Shown: positions 1 to 9,576 of the stretch, one piece after another
Numbering within the stretch: position 1 is the first letter of the stretch
Layout: every line of letters starts with the position of its first letter
Source of the DNA: Burkholderiaceae bacterium
GTDB taxonomy: Bacteria; Pseudomonadota; Gammaproteobacteria; Burkholderiales; Burkholderiaceae_C
Assembly: GCA_022072045.1 (NCBI GenBank)
Contig: JAJVIL010000003.1
Location: 1 to 64,000 of the forward strand
Reading direction: 5' to 3'
Length of the DNA: 64,000 bases
The notes under the pieces: model-generated
What the model was told of the DNA's origin: nothing
Seen by the model: the letters and a program-made list of their open reading frames with translations, nothing else
Database searches by the model: none
Program-made: the position numbers and the translations under genes

Positions 1-110
1 CGCGGCGCGGCCGAGCGCGCGAGCCACTGCGGCTTGAGCGTGCCCACCACGAACAGCACCGCCAGCGCGACGGTGACCGCCTGCGAGAATACGAGCCAGA
101 GCCTACGCAC
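1..110 (-). CDS. Partial N-terminus of a DegP/HtrA-like trypsin-like serine protease (5' end only)
   Basis: Reverse complement from GTG at 110 reads VRRLWLVFSQAVTVALAVLFVVGTLKPQWLARSAAP, a membrane-anchor N-terminus like those of Burkholderiales S1C proteases; lies next to the Nif3 gene. Truncated by the window edge. Confidence 0.5.
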   Translation of the reverse strand, partial: MRRLWLVFSQAVTVALAVLFVVGTLKPQWLARSAAP

Positions 111-119
111 GGGAATCCG

Positions 120-878
120 GTGACCACAATGGTGTCGCGCGACGAACTGCAATCGCACCTGGCGCAATTGCTCGACGTCGATCGGTTCCGGGATTATGGG
201 CCGAACGGTCTGCAGGTCGAGGGGCGCCCGGAGGTGCGCAAGCTCATCTCGGGGGTGACGGCGAGCCTCGGTCTGATCGAGGCCGCGGTGGTGCAGCGTG
301 CCGATGCGCTGCTGGTGCACCACGGCCTGTTCTGGCGCGGGCACGATGGCTGCATCACCGGCTGGCTGCGCGCGCGGCTGGCGCTGCTGCTGGCGCACGG
401 CATCAACCTGTTTGCGTATCACCTGCCGCTCGACGACCACCCGCAGTTCGGCAACAACGCGCAGTTCGGCGCGCAGTTGGGCCTGCGCGCCGATGCGCGC
501 TTCGGCGAGCAGGCGCTGGGGTTTGCTGGCGACAGTGCCGCGCTGACATCGCTGGCGGCACTGGCCGCGGCGGCCGAACGGGTGTGCCAGCGCACGCCGA
601 TCGTGGTGGCCGGAGACGGCCGGCCGCTGCGGCGCATCGGCTGGTGCACCGGCGGTGCGCAGGGCTACTTCGAGGCGGCGATCGCCGCAGGCGTCGATGC
701 CTACGTGACCGGCGAGATCTCCGAGCCGCAGGCGCACATCGCGCGCGAGACCGGCGTTGCCTTCGTCGCCTGCGGCCATCATGCGACCGAGCGCTTCGGT
801 GCCCCGGCGCTGGCCGCACACCTGGCGTCGCACTTCGGGCTCGAGCATCGCTTCGTCGATCTGCCCAACCCGGCGTGA
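120..878 (+). CDS. Nif3-like dinuclear metal center protein
   Basis: 252 aa; YGPNGLQVEG, LLVHHGLFW and CGHHATERFG motifs of the Nif3/YbgI family. Confidence 0.88.
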   Translation: MTTMVSRDELQSHLAQLLDVDRFRDYGPNGLQVEGRPEVRKLISGVTASLGLIEAAVVQRADALLVHHGLFWRGHDGCITGWLRARLALLLAHGINLFAYHLPLDDHPQFGNNAQFGAQLGLRADARFGEQALGFAGDSAALTSLAALAAAAERVCQRTPIVVAGDGRPLRRIGWCTGGAQGYFEAAIAAGVDAYVTGEISEPQAHIARETGVAFVACGHHATERFGAPALAAHLASHFGLEHRFVDLPNPA

Positions 879-1915
879 CACCCGTGGACGCTGCGCCGCT
901 GCTGGCCGTGACGATGGGCGACGCCTGTGGCATCGGCCCCGAGATCGTCGCGAAGGCGATGGTGCAGCCGCTGCCGGCGCCGTGCGTGGTGGTGGGCGAG
1001 GTCGCAGTGATGCGTCGTGCCGTGGCGGCGTGCCGCCTCGGCTGGCCGATCGCCGAGCTCGACGAGCCGGCGCAGGCGCGGCAATTGCCGCCGCGCTGCA
1101 TCGGGGTCTGGCAGCCGCCCGGATTGCCCGACGGCTTGGCCGCCTTGCCGATGGGCCAGGTGCACGCGGATGCCGGCCGCGCAGCGATCGCCTGCATCGA
1201 AGCGGCGGCCAGACTCGCGCTGGCCGGCCGGGCGGGCGCGGTCGTCACCGCGCCGGTGCACAAGCAGGCGTTGGCGGCGGCGGGCTCGCCCTTCCCGGGG
1301 CATACCGAGATGCTGCAGGCGCTCGCCGCGGCGCCCGGGGCGGTGCCCGAGGTGCGCATGATGCTGGCCAACGACGAGTTGCGCGTCGTGCTGGTGACGA
1401 TTCACGTGTCGCTGAAGCAGGCGATCGCGCTGCTCAGCGTCGAGCGCATCGCCACCACGATCGTGCTGGCGCAACAGGCACTGCAGCGTGCCGGTCTCGC
1501 ACACCCGCGCATCGCGGTGGCCGGGCTGAACCCGCACGCCGGCGAGGGCGGGCTGTTCGGCGACGAGGAGATCCGCCTGATCGCGCCGGCGATCGCGCGC
1601 GTGCGCGCCGACGGCATCGACGCCAGCGGCCCGTACGCGCCCGATACGGTGTTCATGCGCGCGCGCCACGCGAACCGGCACACGGGCGAGTTCGATGTCG
1701 TGATCGCGATGACGCATGACCACGGACTGATCCCGGTGAAATACCTCGGCGTCGAGCGCGGCGTCAACGTGACGCTCGGGCTGCCGTTCGTGCGCACCAG
1801 CCCCGACCATGGCACCGCGTTCGACATCGCCGGCCGCGGCGTGGCCGATGCCGCCAGCCTGCGCGCGGCGCTGTCAGTGGCGCACCAGTTGTGCGGGGGC
1901 GGCGGCCTGGCCTGA
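875..1915 (+). CDS. pdxA: 4-hydroxythreonine-4-phosphate dehydrogenase PdxA
   Basis: LAVTMGDACGIGPEIVAKA, FPGHTEML, GLNPHAGEGGLFG, MTHDHGLIPVKYLG. Likely GTG start at 875 overlapping the nif3-like stop (GTGA); the track ORF starts upstream at 584. Confidence 0.93.
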   Translation: MTPVDAAPLLAVTMGDACGIGPEIVAKAMVQPLPAPCVVVGEVAVMRRAVAACRLGWPIAELDEPAQARQLPPRCIGVWQPPGLPDGLAALPMGQVHADAGRAAIACIEAAARLALAGRAGAVVTAPVHKQALAAAGSPFPGHTEMLQALAAAPGAVPEVRMMLANDELRVVLVTIHVSLKQAIALLSVERIATTIVLAQQALQRAGLAHPRIAVAGLNPHAGEGGLFGDEEIRLIAPAIARVRADGIDASGPYAPDTVFMRARHANRHTGEFDVVIAMTHDHGLIPVKYLGVERGVNVTLGLPFVRTSPDHGTAFDIAGRGVADAASLRAALSVAHQLCGGGGLA

Positions 1916-4465
1916 AGCGGCCGCTTTCGGTGCGGCCTTGCTGCCGCCGACGCTCAGTTGCGCGAGTTGGGCGCGCGCGCGCGCGGTGGCGCGCTCGAGC
2001 AGATAGGCGTGCTCGAAGGCGCGCAGCCGATCGGCTTCGCACATCTTGGCGAGCATGCGGTAGGTCATCGAGATCGTTCGCACGTGCTTCTGCCCGCGCG
2101 TGAAGACGAAGAACGTGCGACCGGCGCTGACGTGAGACAGCCGCACCTTCTGCCACTGGCCGTCGATGTGCATCTGGTAGGCGAAGCCGATCTGCACGTG
2201 GTCGGCCAGCGAGCCGCCGCGCGACGGCTCGACCGGCTCGGGCTCGGGCATGCCGTCGATCTGGATGTCGACCTCGTTGACCTCGGGTTCGGCCTCGATC
2301 TCGACATCGAGCTTGCCGGCCCAGTCGATCGAGTGCTCGTCGACCAGGCCGATCGCCTTGGCCTCGGCTTCGGTGAAGGTGTTGGCCTGCACCGCGTCGA
2401 GCAGTACAGGCAGCTCGGAGGCCGGCATCGGCGGCAGTTCGCTGGTCTTGGGGATCGGCGCGCCGAGCACGACGTCGACCTGCTTGAGCAGCAGGTTGTA
2501 GTCGAGCGTGCGCATCGCTTCGCCCTTGAGCGACTCCGCATGCGCGGGCAGCAGCTTGCCGAAGAAGTCCTTGCGCGCCACTTCCGGCCACTTGATCATG
2601 TCCATGCCGGCGTTGAGCGTCTTCATCAGCGTCGGCAGCGCGATCAGGAACGCCTTGCGCTGCGCCGGCGATCCCTTGGGCTGCACGCTCATCAGGAGGT
2701 CGCGGCCGGCCAGGCGCAGGCGCGCCACCGCCGGGCTGTCGTGGCCCTCGTCGAGAGCGGTCTTCATCACCGCCTGGCTCCATACCGACGACACGAAATC
2801 GCGCAGGAAGTCCGGCGCCGGTACGTCGTTCAGGCCGTGTCGCAGCTGGGCGGCGTAGCGCTGCTGCAGGCGTAGCTGGTTCTCCTTCTGCGCCAGCACC
2901 TCGTCGGCGTTGCCGCGGCGCTGCACCTCGCGCCGGTTCTGGTCGACGACGAACGACTCGAGGTCCTCCAGCTTCTGCTCGTAGAGCTGGATCTGGTCGA
3001 AGTCGCCTTCGACGATCTGCTGCACCAGATCCTTCACCAGCTTGATGAACGCCTTGCCGTCGCCGTCGTCGAGGTCGTCGAACGCGACGCCGAGCGACGC
3101 GATGCGGTTGACGAAGCGACGCACCGGATGGCGTCGCGACGAGAAGAATGTCGGGTCGCCGAGCGCCGCGCGCAGCACCGGCAACTGCAGCCGCCCGATC
3201 TGGCGCGCCATCTGCGGCGGCACCTTGGGGTCGGACAGGATCTGGTCGAACAGGCCGCCGACGACATCGATCACCATGTGATCGAGCGCGCCGGTGGCGG
3301 CCTGGCGCAGCTCTTCGCGGTGCGCGACGATCAGGTTCGGGCCAGCCAGGGCGCCGGCGCCCGAGTGCAGCGCGTGAATCGTGCCGTGCAGGCCGCCGCC
3401 GGTGGTGGGTGCCGAGACGACGTCCGGTGGCGCGGTGTAGGCCAGCCGCCGCAGCAGGCCCATCAGCTCGGGGTCGATCTGGCCGAGCGTGGCGCCGCTG
3501 CCCGAAGCACGGCCGCTGCGGCCGTCGCCGGCCAATTCGGTGGCCGGGAACCGCGTCAAATCGTTGGGATCGCGTGCACTAGCGGCGAAACCGTCGACGC
3601 CGCTGCCGCGGCTGCTGCGTGCGAACGCAGCGGGTGCGCCGTCGTTGCGGCCAGCGCTGGGGCCACCGCTGACGCCACTGCTCGCGTTGAGGCCGCTGGC
3701 GCGCCTGCTGCCGCCGGCATTGCTGCCGGCCAGTGCCCCAGGGCCTGAGTTCAGTGCGCCGGCGCCGGTGCTGTGCGCATGCTCGTAACCGTTGTCCACC
3801 GAGCCCACGTTGGATCCCGGGCCCTCGGTGGCGCGCACGGTCATCTTCAGCGGCGCGACGCCGGCGGCGCGCAGGTCGCCCATCACGTCGAGGTAGGTCT
3901 GGCGCATCGCCGCGGCCAGCGTGCGGCCGACCTCGAGCGACAGCGCCTTGCGCACCTCGGTGCGATCGGCGATCGTCTCGATCGCCCGCACCAGCGCGCG
4001 GCCGATGACCTCCGGACGGAGCGGGTTGCGGTCGCTGTCGGCGCTCTTCAGGTGCAGCACGGCACCCATGTACGTGTCGAGCTGGCGCAGTTCCCACTCG
4101 CACTGGTTCTGGATGTCGAGCGCGAAGCGGTCGGCCAGCACCTTGATCTCGACCTCGTGGTCCTCGACCAGGGTCATCATGTCCCACGTGGTCGGGCCGG
4201 TCGGGCTCGAGCTGCGCGGCCGCACCTCGCGCACCACGCTGTCTTCCATCGCCTCGTTGAAGGTGGCGGCGAACACCGCCATCTTGCGGTTCAGCTCGAA
4301 CTGGCCGCCGAGCAGGGCATCGCGCTGCGCGGTGCTGGTGGCCGACAGGGCGGCCAGGCCGAGCCCGTTGACGCTCTTTTCGGCCGCCTTGCGCGCAGCC
4401 AGCCGCACCCGCTGCAAGGCGGTGTCGATCGCTGGGGGCAATCGGACGGGCGTGGGTGTGGTCAT
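1874..4465 (-). CDS. DUF1631 family protein
   Basis: 863 aa; N-terminus (LGLAALSATSTAQRDALLGGQFELNRKMAVFAATFNEAM) and C-terminus (RTFFVFTRGQKHVRTISMTYRMLAKMCEADRLRAFEHAYLLERATARARAQL) look like DUF1631 proteins; Gly/Ser/Asn-rich central linker. Confidence 0.75.
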   Translation of the reverse strand: MTTPTPVRLPPAIDTALQRVRLAARKAAEKSVNGLGLAALSATSTAQRDALLGGQFELNRKMAVFAATFNEAMEDSVVREVRPRSSSPTGPTTWDMMTLVEDHEVEIKVLADRFALDIQNQCEWELRQLDTYMGAVLHLKSADSDRNPLRPEVIGRALVRAIETIADRTEVRKALSLEVGRTLAAAMRQTYLDVMGDLRAAGVAPLKMTVRATEGPGSNVGSVDNGYEHAHSTGAGALNSGPGALAGSNAGGSRRASGLNASSGVSGGPSAGRNDGAPAAFARSSRGSGVDGFAASARDPNDLTRFPATELAGDGRSGRASGSGATLGQIDPELMGLLRRLAYTAPPDVVSAPTTGGGLHGTIHALHSGAGALAGPNLIVAHREELRQAATGALDHMVIDVVGGLFDQILSDPKVPPQMARQIGRLQLPVLRAALGDPTFFSSRRHPVRRFVNRIASLGVAFDDLDDGDGKAFIKLVKDLVQQIVEGDFDQIQLYEQKLEDLESFVVDQNRREVQRRGNADEVLAQKENQLRLQQRYAAQLRHGLNDVPAPDFLRDFVSSVWSQAVMKTALDEGHDSPAVARLRLAGRDLLMSVQPKGSPAQRKAFLIALPTLMKTLNAGMDMIKWPEVARKDFFGKLLPAHAESLKGEAMRTLDYNLLLKQVDVVLGAPIPKTSELPPMPASELPVLLDAVQANTFTEAEAKAIGLVDEHSIDWAGKLDVEIEAEPEVNEVDIQIDGMPEPEPVEPSRGGSLADHVQIGFAYQMHIDGQWQKVRLSHVSAGRTFFVFTRGQKHVRTISMTYRMLAKMCEADRLRAFEHAYLLERATARARAQLAQLSVGGSKAAPKAAASGQAAAPAQLVRH

Positions 4466-4654
4466 CGTGGCCGAAGGACCGCGTGGTGCGGTCAGTATGC
4501 GGCCACAGACCTCGGCGACATCGCACGAATCGGCGCACGAATGGGGCGTGATTCACGCTCTGCGCGTGCACTCGGCTGCGCGCTTACCTCCGGTTGCGAA
4601 AGTGTCGGTTGGAGCGGCTTGCAACCGTGGGCGCCGACCGTTCGTCGGTTCGCC

Positions 4655-5065
4655 TCAGCGCTTGAGCGCGTCGCGGATCTCGCGCAGCAGCGTGATGTCC
4701 TCGGGCGGCGCGGCCGGCGGCGCGGGCGGCGCCTGGGTTCTCAGGCGGTTGAACTGCCTGACCATCAGGAAAATGATGAACGCGAGAATGATGAAATTGA
4801 TCGCCACGGTGATGAAGTTGCCGTAGGCGAATACCGCGCCGGCCTTCTTGGCGTCGGCCAGATTGGTCGCCGTTTGTCCGGACAGCGCGATGAAGTAGTT
4901 GCTGAAGTCCAGGCCACCCAGCAGCTTGCCCACCAACGGCATGATGATGTCGCCGACCAGCGAGTCGACGATCTTGCCGAAAGCCCCGCCGATGATGACG
5001 CCCACCGCGAGGTCGACGACGCTGCCCTTCATGGCGAACTCTTTGAACTCGCTGGCAAAACTCAT
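4655..5065 (-). CDS. mscL: Large-conductance mechanosensitive channel MscL
   Basis: [46 protein letters not shown]; start set at the internal ATG (ORF extends to 5089). Confidence 0.96.
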   Translation of the reverse strand: MSFASEFKEFAMKGSVVDLAVGVIIGGAFGKIVDSLVGDIIMPLVGKLLGGLDFSNYFIALSGQTATNLADAKKAGAVFAYGNFITVAINFIILAFIIFLMVRQFNRLRTQAPPAPPAAPPEDITLLREIRDALKR

Positions 5066-5228
5066 GCTTGCTCCTTGTTGATTGACCACCGGCCTTGCGG
5101 CCGCGGCCAGTATGCCCGTGGCAGCGGGCTGTCGATGCGCCCCGGGGCGCAGCGGGGAGGGCTTGACGCCTCGGCTAAAATCACCCGTTGCTCGCGCCGG
5201 TTGCGGGCGCCAACAACATAGGACCTAC

Positions 5229-5825
5229 ATGGCTGATTCAGTCGACGATCCCGCCCGCCGCAACTGGGTCATCGCCACCTGCGGCGTCGGCGCGGTCGGT
5301 GGTGTCGCCACGGCGGTGCCGTTCGTGGCCAGCTTCGCCCCCTCCGAGCGAGCCAAGGCCGCCGGCGCCCCGGTGGAGGTCGACATCAGCAGCCTGCCGC
5401 TGGGCGAGAAGATGACCGTCGAGTGGCGCGGCAAGCCGGTGTGGATCCTGCATCGCACGCCCGAGATGCTGGCGTCGCTGAAGAAGGACGAAGCCGAGCT
5501 CGCCGACCCGAACTCCGAGCGCACCGCGTTCCCGACGCCGTCGTACGCGAAGAACGAATGGCGCTCGATCAAGCCGGCGTACCTCGTGCTGATCGGGATC
5601 TGCACGCACCTGGGTTGCTCGCCGACCGACAAGTTCACTCCGGGGCCGCAGCCGTCGCTGCCCAACGACTGGCCGGGCGGCTGGCTTTGCCCCTGCCACG
5701 GCTCGACCTTCGATTTCGCCGGTCGCGTATTCAAGGACAAGCCCGCGCCCGACAACCTCGAGGTGCCGCCGTACATGTACCTGTCGGACACCAAGCTGCT
5801 GATCGGCGAAGACAAGAAGGCATGA
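5229..5825 (+). CDS. petA: Ubiquinol-cytochrome c reductase iron-sulfur (Rieske) subunit
   Basis: CTHLGCSP and CPCHGSTFDFAGRV Rieske motifs, N-terminal membrane segment; followed by cytochrome b and c1. Confidence 0.96.
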   Translation: MADSVDDPARRNWVIATCGVGAVGGVATAVPFVASFAPSERAKAAGAPVEVDISSLPLGEKMTVEWRGKPVWILHRTPEMLASLKKDEAELADPNSERTAFPTPSYAKNEWRSIKPAYLVLIGICTHLGCSPTDKFTPGPQPSLPNDWPGGWLCPCHGSTFDFAGRVFKDKPAPDNLEVPPYMYLSDTKLLIGEDKKA

Positions 5826-5928
5826 GTCCCGCCCGATCGCTCCTGGGCCGACTCCGCAAGGCACGGCACGAAGGGCGCCCGACGAGCGCCGCCGCACCGG
5901 CACCCGCTGACATCCACTGAGGTTCTCG

Positions 5929-7341
5929 ATGGCTGAGATGAAGGAAGCTCCTGCCGGCGCCCCGATGGGTGTCAAGCTGATGACGTGGCTCGACAACCGG
6001 TTCCCGACGATGTTCGCCGAGTACCGGAAGCACATGTCGGAGTACTACGCGCCGAAGAATTTCAACACCTGGTACTTCTTCGGCTCGCTGGCGATGCTGG
6101 TGCTGGCGATCCAGATCGTCACCGGGATCTTCCTGACGATGCACTACAAGCCCGACGCCGCCAGTGCCTTCGCGTCGGTCGAGTACATCATGCGCGAAGT
6201 GCCCGGCGGCTGGATCATCCGCTACATGCACAGCACGGGGGCGAGCGCGTTCTTCATCGTCGTCTACCTGCACATGTACCGCGGGCTCATCTACGGCAGC
6301 TACCGCAAGCCGCGCGAACTCGTGTGGCTGTTCGGCTGCGCGATCTTCCTGTGCCTGATGGCCGAGGCCTTTTTCGGTTACCTGCTGCCGTGGGGCCAGA
6401 TGAGCTACTGGGGCGCGCAGGTGATCGTCAACCTGTTTTCGGCCGTGCCGTTCATCGGGCCCGATCTGGCGCTGCTGATCCGCGGCGACTACGTGGTCGG
6501 CGACGCCACGCTGAACCGCTTCTTCGCGTTCCACGTGATCGCGGTGCCGCTGGCGCTGATCGGTCTGGTGGTGGCGCACCTGCTGGCGCTGCACGACGTG
6601 GGATCCAACAACCCCGACGGCGTCGAGATCAAGGACAAGAAAGACGCGCGCGGCATCCCGCTCGACGGCATCCCGTTCCACCCCTACTACACGGTGCACG
6701 ACACGCTGGGCGTGGCGATCTTCCTGATCCTGTTCTGCGCGGTGATGTTCTTCGCACCGGAACTGGGCGGCTATTTCCTCGAGTACAACAACTTCATCCC
6801 CGCCGACCCACTGCAGACCCCGACGCACATCGCGCCGGTGTGGTATTTCACGCCGTACTACACCATGCTGCGCGCGACCACCGACCCGATGGTCAATGCG
6901 CTTTGCGTCATCGCCGGCGTGGCTGCACTGCTCAACCTGGTCAAGGGCAAAGGCTCGGCCACGAGCAAAGGTGTGTTGCTGGTCGGCGCCGCGGTGCTGA
7001 TCGCGCTGATGAAGACCTTCGACGCCAAGTTCTGGGGCGTCGTGCTGATGGGCGGCTCGGTGGTGATCCTGTTCTTCCTGCCATGGCTCGACCGCAGCCC
7101 GGCCAAGTCGATCCGCTACCGCCCGGGTTGGCACAAGCTGGTCTTCGCGTTGTTCGTGGTCGCGTTCCTGATCCTCGGCTATCAGGGCACTCAGCCGGCG
7201 CCGCCGAGCGGTTCGATGCTCGAGCGGCTGTCGCAGTTGTGCACGCTGCTCTACTTCGGCTTCTTCCTGCTGATGCCGTGGTGGAGTCGGCAAGGCACGT
7301 TCAAGCCCGTGCCCGAGCGCGTGACCTACCACGGCCATTGA
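5929..7341 (+). CDS. petB: Cytochrome b of the bc1 complex
   Basis: 470 aa; FGYLLPWGQMSYWGAQVIVNLFSAVPFIG, PIHITPVWYFTPYY-like segment (PTHIAPVWYFTPYYTML), multiple TM helices. Confidence 0.97.
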   Translation: MAEMKEAPAGAPMGVKLMTWLDNRFPTMFAEYRKHMSEYYAPKNFNTWYFFGSLAMLVLAIQIVTGIFLTMHYKPDAASAFASVEYIMREVPGGWIIRYMHSTGASAFFIVVYLHMYRGLIYGSYRKPRELVWLFGCAIFLCLMAEAFFGYLLPWGQMSYWGAQVIVNLFSAVPFIGPDLALLIRGDYVVGDATLNRFFAFHVIAVPLALIGLVVAHLLALHDVGSNNPDGVEIKDKKDARGIPLDGIPFHPYYTVHDTLGVAIFLILFCAVMFFAPELGGYFLEYNNFIPADPLQTPTHIAPVWYFTPYYTMLRATTDPMVNALCVIAGVAALLNLVKGKGSATSKGVLLVGAAVLIALMKTFDAKFWGVVLMGGSVVILFFLPWLDRSPAKSIRYRPGWHKLVFALFVVAFLILGYQGTQPAPPSGSMLERLSQLCTLLYFGFFLLMPWWSRQGTFKPVPERVTYHGH

Positions 7342-7357
7342 GAGAGAGCCTCACACC

Positions 7358-8125
7358 ATGAAGCGTTTTCTGATCGGCTTGCTGGCCGCCTGTTCGATGG
7401 CCGCGTGGGGTGCCGAAGCAGGTCTGCCGCTGGATCACTTTCCGAAGGAGCGCGTGACCGACGTGGCCGCGCTGCAGCGCGGCGTCAAGCTGTTCGTCAA
7501 CTACTGCCTCAATTGCCATGCCGCCGCGGCGATGCGCTACAACCGGCTCACCGATCCGGCGGTAGGGCTCACGGCAGAGCAGATCAAGGACAACCTCCTG
7601 TTCACCGCCGACAAGGTCGGCGCGACGATGACCATCGCCATGACGCCTAAGGAGGGCAAGGCATGGTTCGGCACCGCGCCGCCCGATCTCAGCGTGATCG
7701 CGCGCTCGCGCGCCAGCAGCCGCGGCAGCGGGTCGGACTACCTGTACACCTACCTGCGCGCCTTCTATCGCGACGACACCAAGCCCACCGGCTGGAACAA
7801 CCTGGTGTTCCCGAGCGTGGCCATGCCGCATGCGATGTGGGAGTTGCAGGGGCAGCAGCGTGCCGTCTTCGTCGAGCGCCCAGATCCGCACGACCCCAAG
7901 GTCGTGATGTCTGCGTTCGATCGCTTCGAGCCGATCACTGCCGGCACGATGAGCAAGGGCGAGTTCGACTCCGCCGTCGCCGATCTGGTGGCCTACCTGC
8001 AGTGGATGGCAGAGCCGGTGCAGGGCGAGCGCGTGCGCGTCGGCGTGTGGGTGCTGCTCTATCTGGGCCTGTTCACCGTCGTCGCGTGGCGCATGAATGC
8101 CGCGTTCTGGAAGGACGTGAAATAG
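7358..8125 (+). CDS. petC: Cytochrome c1
   Basis: CLNCHAAAAMRYNRL heme motif, GSDYLYTYLRAFYRDD, C-terminal TM anchor. Confidence 0.95.
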   Translation: MKRFLIGLLAACSMAAWGAEAGLPLDHFPKERVTDVAALQRGVKLFVNYCLNCHAAAAMRYNRLTDPAVGLTAEQIKDNLLFTADKVGATMTIAMTPKEGKAWFGTAPPDLSVIARSRASSRGSGSDYLYTYLRAFYRDDTKPTGWNNLVFPSVAMPHAMWELQGQQRAVFVERPDPHDPKVVMSAFDRFEPITAGTMSKGEFDSAVADLVAYLQWMAEPVQGERVRVGVWVLLYLGLFTVVAWRMNAAFWKDVK

Positions 8126-8135
8126 CGAGCGCGCG

Positions 8136-8157
8136 CGGCGCCGCCTGAACGGCGCCG
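8136..8157 (+). terminator. GC-rich hairpin between petC and sspA (possible terminator/processing stem)
   Basis: Perfect 8-bp inverted repeat CGGCGCCG-CCTGAA-CGGCGCCG just after the petC stop; no strong U-tract. Confidence 0.4.
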
Positions 8158-8233
8158 GCGTTGTCTGTGCGGACGGCGGGCCAGCAGGCGCGCCGCGTTG
8201 CCGTTGGATTCGTTTTCGGGGAGTCTCACCGCC

Positions 8234-8845
8234 ATGATGGTGCTTTATTCAGGGACCACGTGCCCTTACTCGCATCGATGCCGTTTCGTGTTGTTCGAAA
8301 AAGGCATGGATTTCGAGATCCGCGATGTCGACCTGTTCGCCAAGCCGGAAGACATCGCGCTGATGAATCCGTACAACGAAGTGCCGATCCTCGTTGAGCG
8401 CGATCTGATCCTCTACGAGTCGCACATCATCAACGAGTACATCGACGAGCGCTTTCCGCACCCGCAGCTCATGCCGGGCGATCCGGTGGCGCGCGCCCGG
8501 GTACGGTTGTTCCTGCTGAATTTCGAGAAGGAGTTGTTCGCGCACGTCAACGTGCTCGAGAACCGGGGCGTCAAGTCGACCGACAAGCAGATGGAGAAGG
8601 CGCGTGCGCAGATTCGCGACCGGCTGACGCAACTGGCGCCCATCTTCCTGAAGAACAAGTTCATGCTCGGCGACGACTTCTCGATGCTCGACGTGGCGAT
8701 CGCGCCGCTGCTGTGGCGACTGGACTTCTACGGCATCGACATGTCGAAGAACGCGGCGCCGCTGCTCAAGTACGCCGAGCGCATCTTCTCGCGCCCGGCC
8801 TACATCGAAGCGCTGACACCGTCGGAAAAGGTGATGCGCAAGTAG
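8234..8845 (+). CDS. sspA: Stringent starvation protein A (GST-like)
   Basis: MMVLYSGTTCPYSHRCRFVLFEKGMDFEIRDVDL...NPYNEVPILVERDLILYESHIINEYIDERFPHPQLMP; immediately upstream of sspB. Confidence 0.93.
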   Translation: MMVLYSGTTCPYSHRCRFVLFEKGMDFEIRDVDLFAKPEDIALMNPYNEVPILVERDLILYESHIINEYIDERFPHPQLMPGDPVARARVRLFLLNFEKELFAHVNVLENRGVKSTDKQMEKARAQIRDRLTQLAPIFLKNKFMLGDDFSMLDVAIAPLLWRLDFYGIDMSKNAAPLLKYAERIFSRPAYIEALTPSEKVMRK

Positions 8846-8863
8846 CGCATCGAGACCGCTCGC

Positions 8864-9415
8864 ATGGCCACCGGACCCAGGCCACCAGGCTCCGAAGCGC
8901 AGGGCGGTTCGACGCGGCCGTACCTGATTCGGGCGCTGCACGACTGGTGCACCGACAACGGCTTCACACCCTATGTGGCGGTGTTCGTCGACAGCAGCGT
9001 GCAGGTGCCGATGGAGTACGTGAAGAATCACGAGATCGTGCTCAACATCGGCTTCGAGGCCACCAGCGGCCTGCGGCTGGGCAACGAGACCATCGAGTTC
9101 AAGGCGCGTTTCGGCGGCGTGGCGCGCGATATCGTGGTGCCGATCGATCACGTGGTGGCGATCTACGCGCGCGAGAACGGCCAGGGCATGGCCTTCCCCG
9201 CCCCGCACGCCGACGGCGCCGAGCAGCCAGCCACGCCGATCGAGCCGCGCGATCCCGTCCGCAACCTGCGGTTGGCTTCCAGCGACGATCCATCGCCTGG
9301 AGGCGCTGCGCAGCCGGCGCCTCGGCCGGCCAAATCGAGCGATCCGGCACCGCCGCCTGAACCGCCGCCTGCGTCTCCGAGCGGCAACCGACCGTCGCTC
9401 AAGCGAGTGAAATAG
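8864..9415 (+). CDS. sspB: ClpXP specificity-enhancing factor SspB
   Basis: STRPYLIRALHDWCTDNGFTPYVAVFVDSSVQVP...IVLNIGFEATSGLRLGNETIEFKARFGGVARDIVVPIDHVVAIYARENGQGMAFP. Confidence 0.93.
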   Translation: MATGPRPPGSEAQGGSTRPYLIRALHDWCTDNGFTPYVAVFVDSSVQVPMEYVKNHEIVLNIGFEATSGLRLGNETIEFKARFGGVARDIVVPIDHVVAIYARENGQGMAFPAPHADGAEQPATPIEPRDPVRNLRLASSDDPSPGGAAQPAPRPAKSSDPAPPPEPPPASPSGNRPSLKRVK

Positions 9416-9473
9416 CGATCGACCCGAGGGTGCCCTGCGGCATCATCGCGATACCTACAATGATCTGGCCCGC

Positions 9474-9549
9474 GCCGACTTAGCTCAGTTGGTAGAGCAA
9501 CCGCCTTGTAAGCGGTAGGTCATCCGTTCGAGTCGGATAGTCGGCACCA
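9474..9549 (+). tRNA. tRNA-Thr (anticodon TGT), CCA encoded
   Basis: GCCGACTTAGCTCAGTTGGTAGAGCAACCGCCTTGTAAGCGGTAGGTCATCCGTTCGAGTCGGATAGTCGGCACCA; 7-bp acceptor stem, TTCGA T-loop, anticodon loop CTTGTAA. Confidence 0.96.
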
Positions 9550-9576
9550 GGATCGCTCGACAACACGCCGCGCCCC

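Noticed and set aside
5731-7338. 535-aa minus-strand ORF opposite petB
   Set aside because: Shadow of cytochrome b; composition (H, R, Q, D rich) is not that of a real protein.
5229-9415. petABC-sspAB cluster as novel
   Set aside because: Common arrangement in betaproteobacteria.
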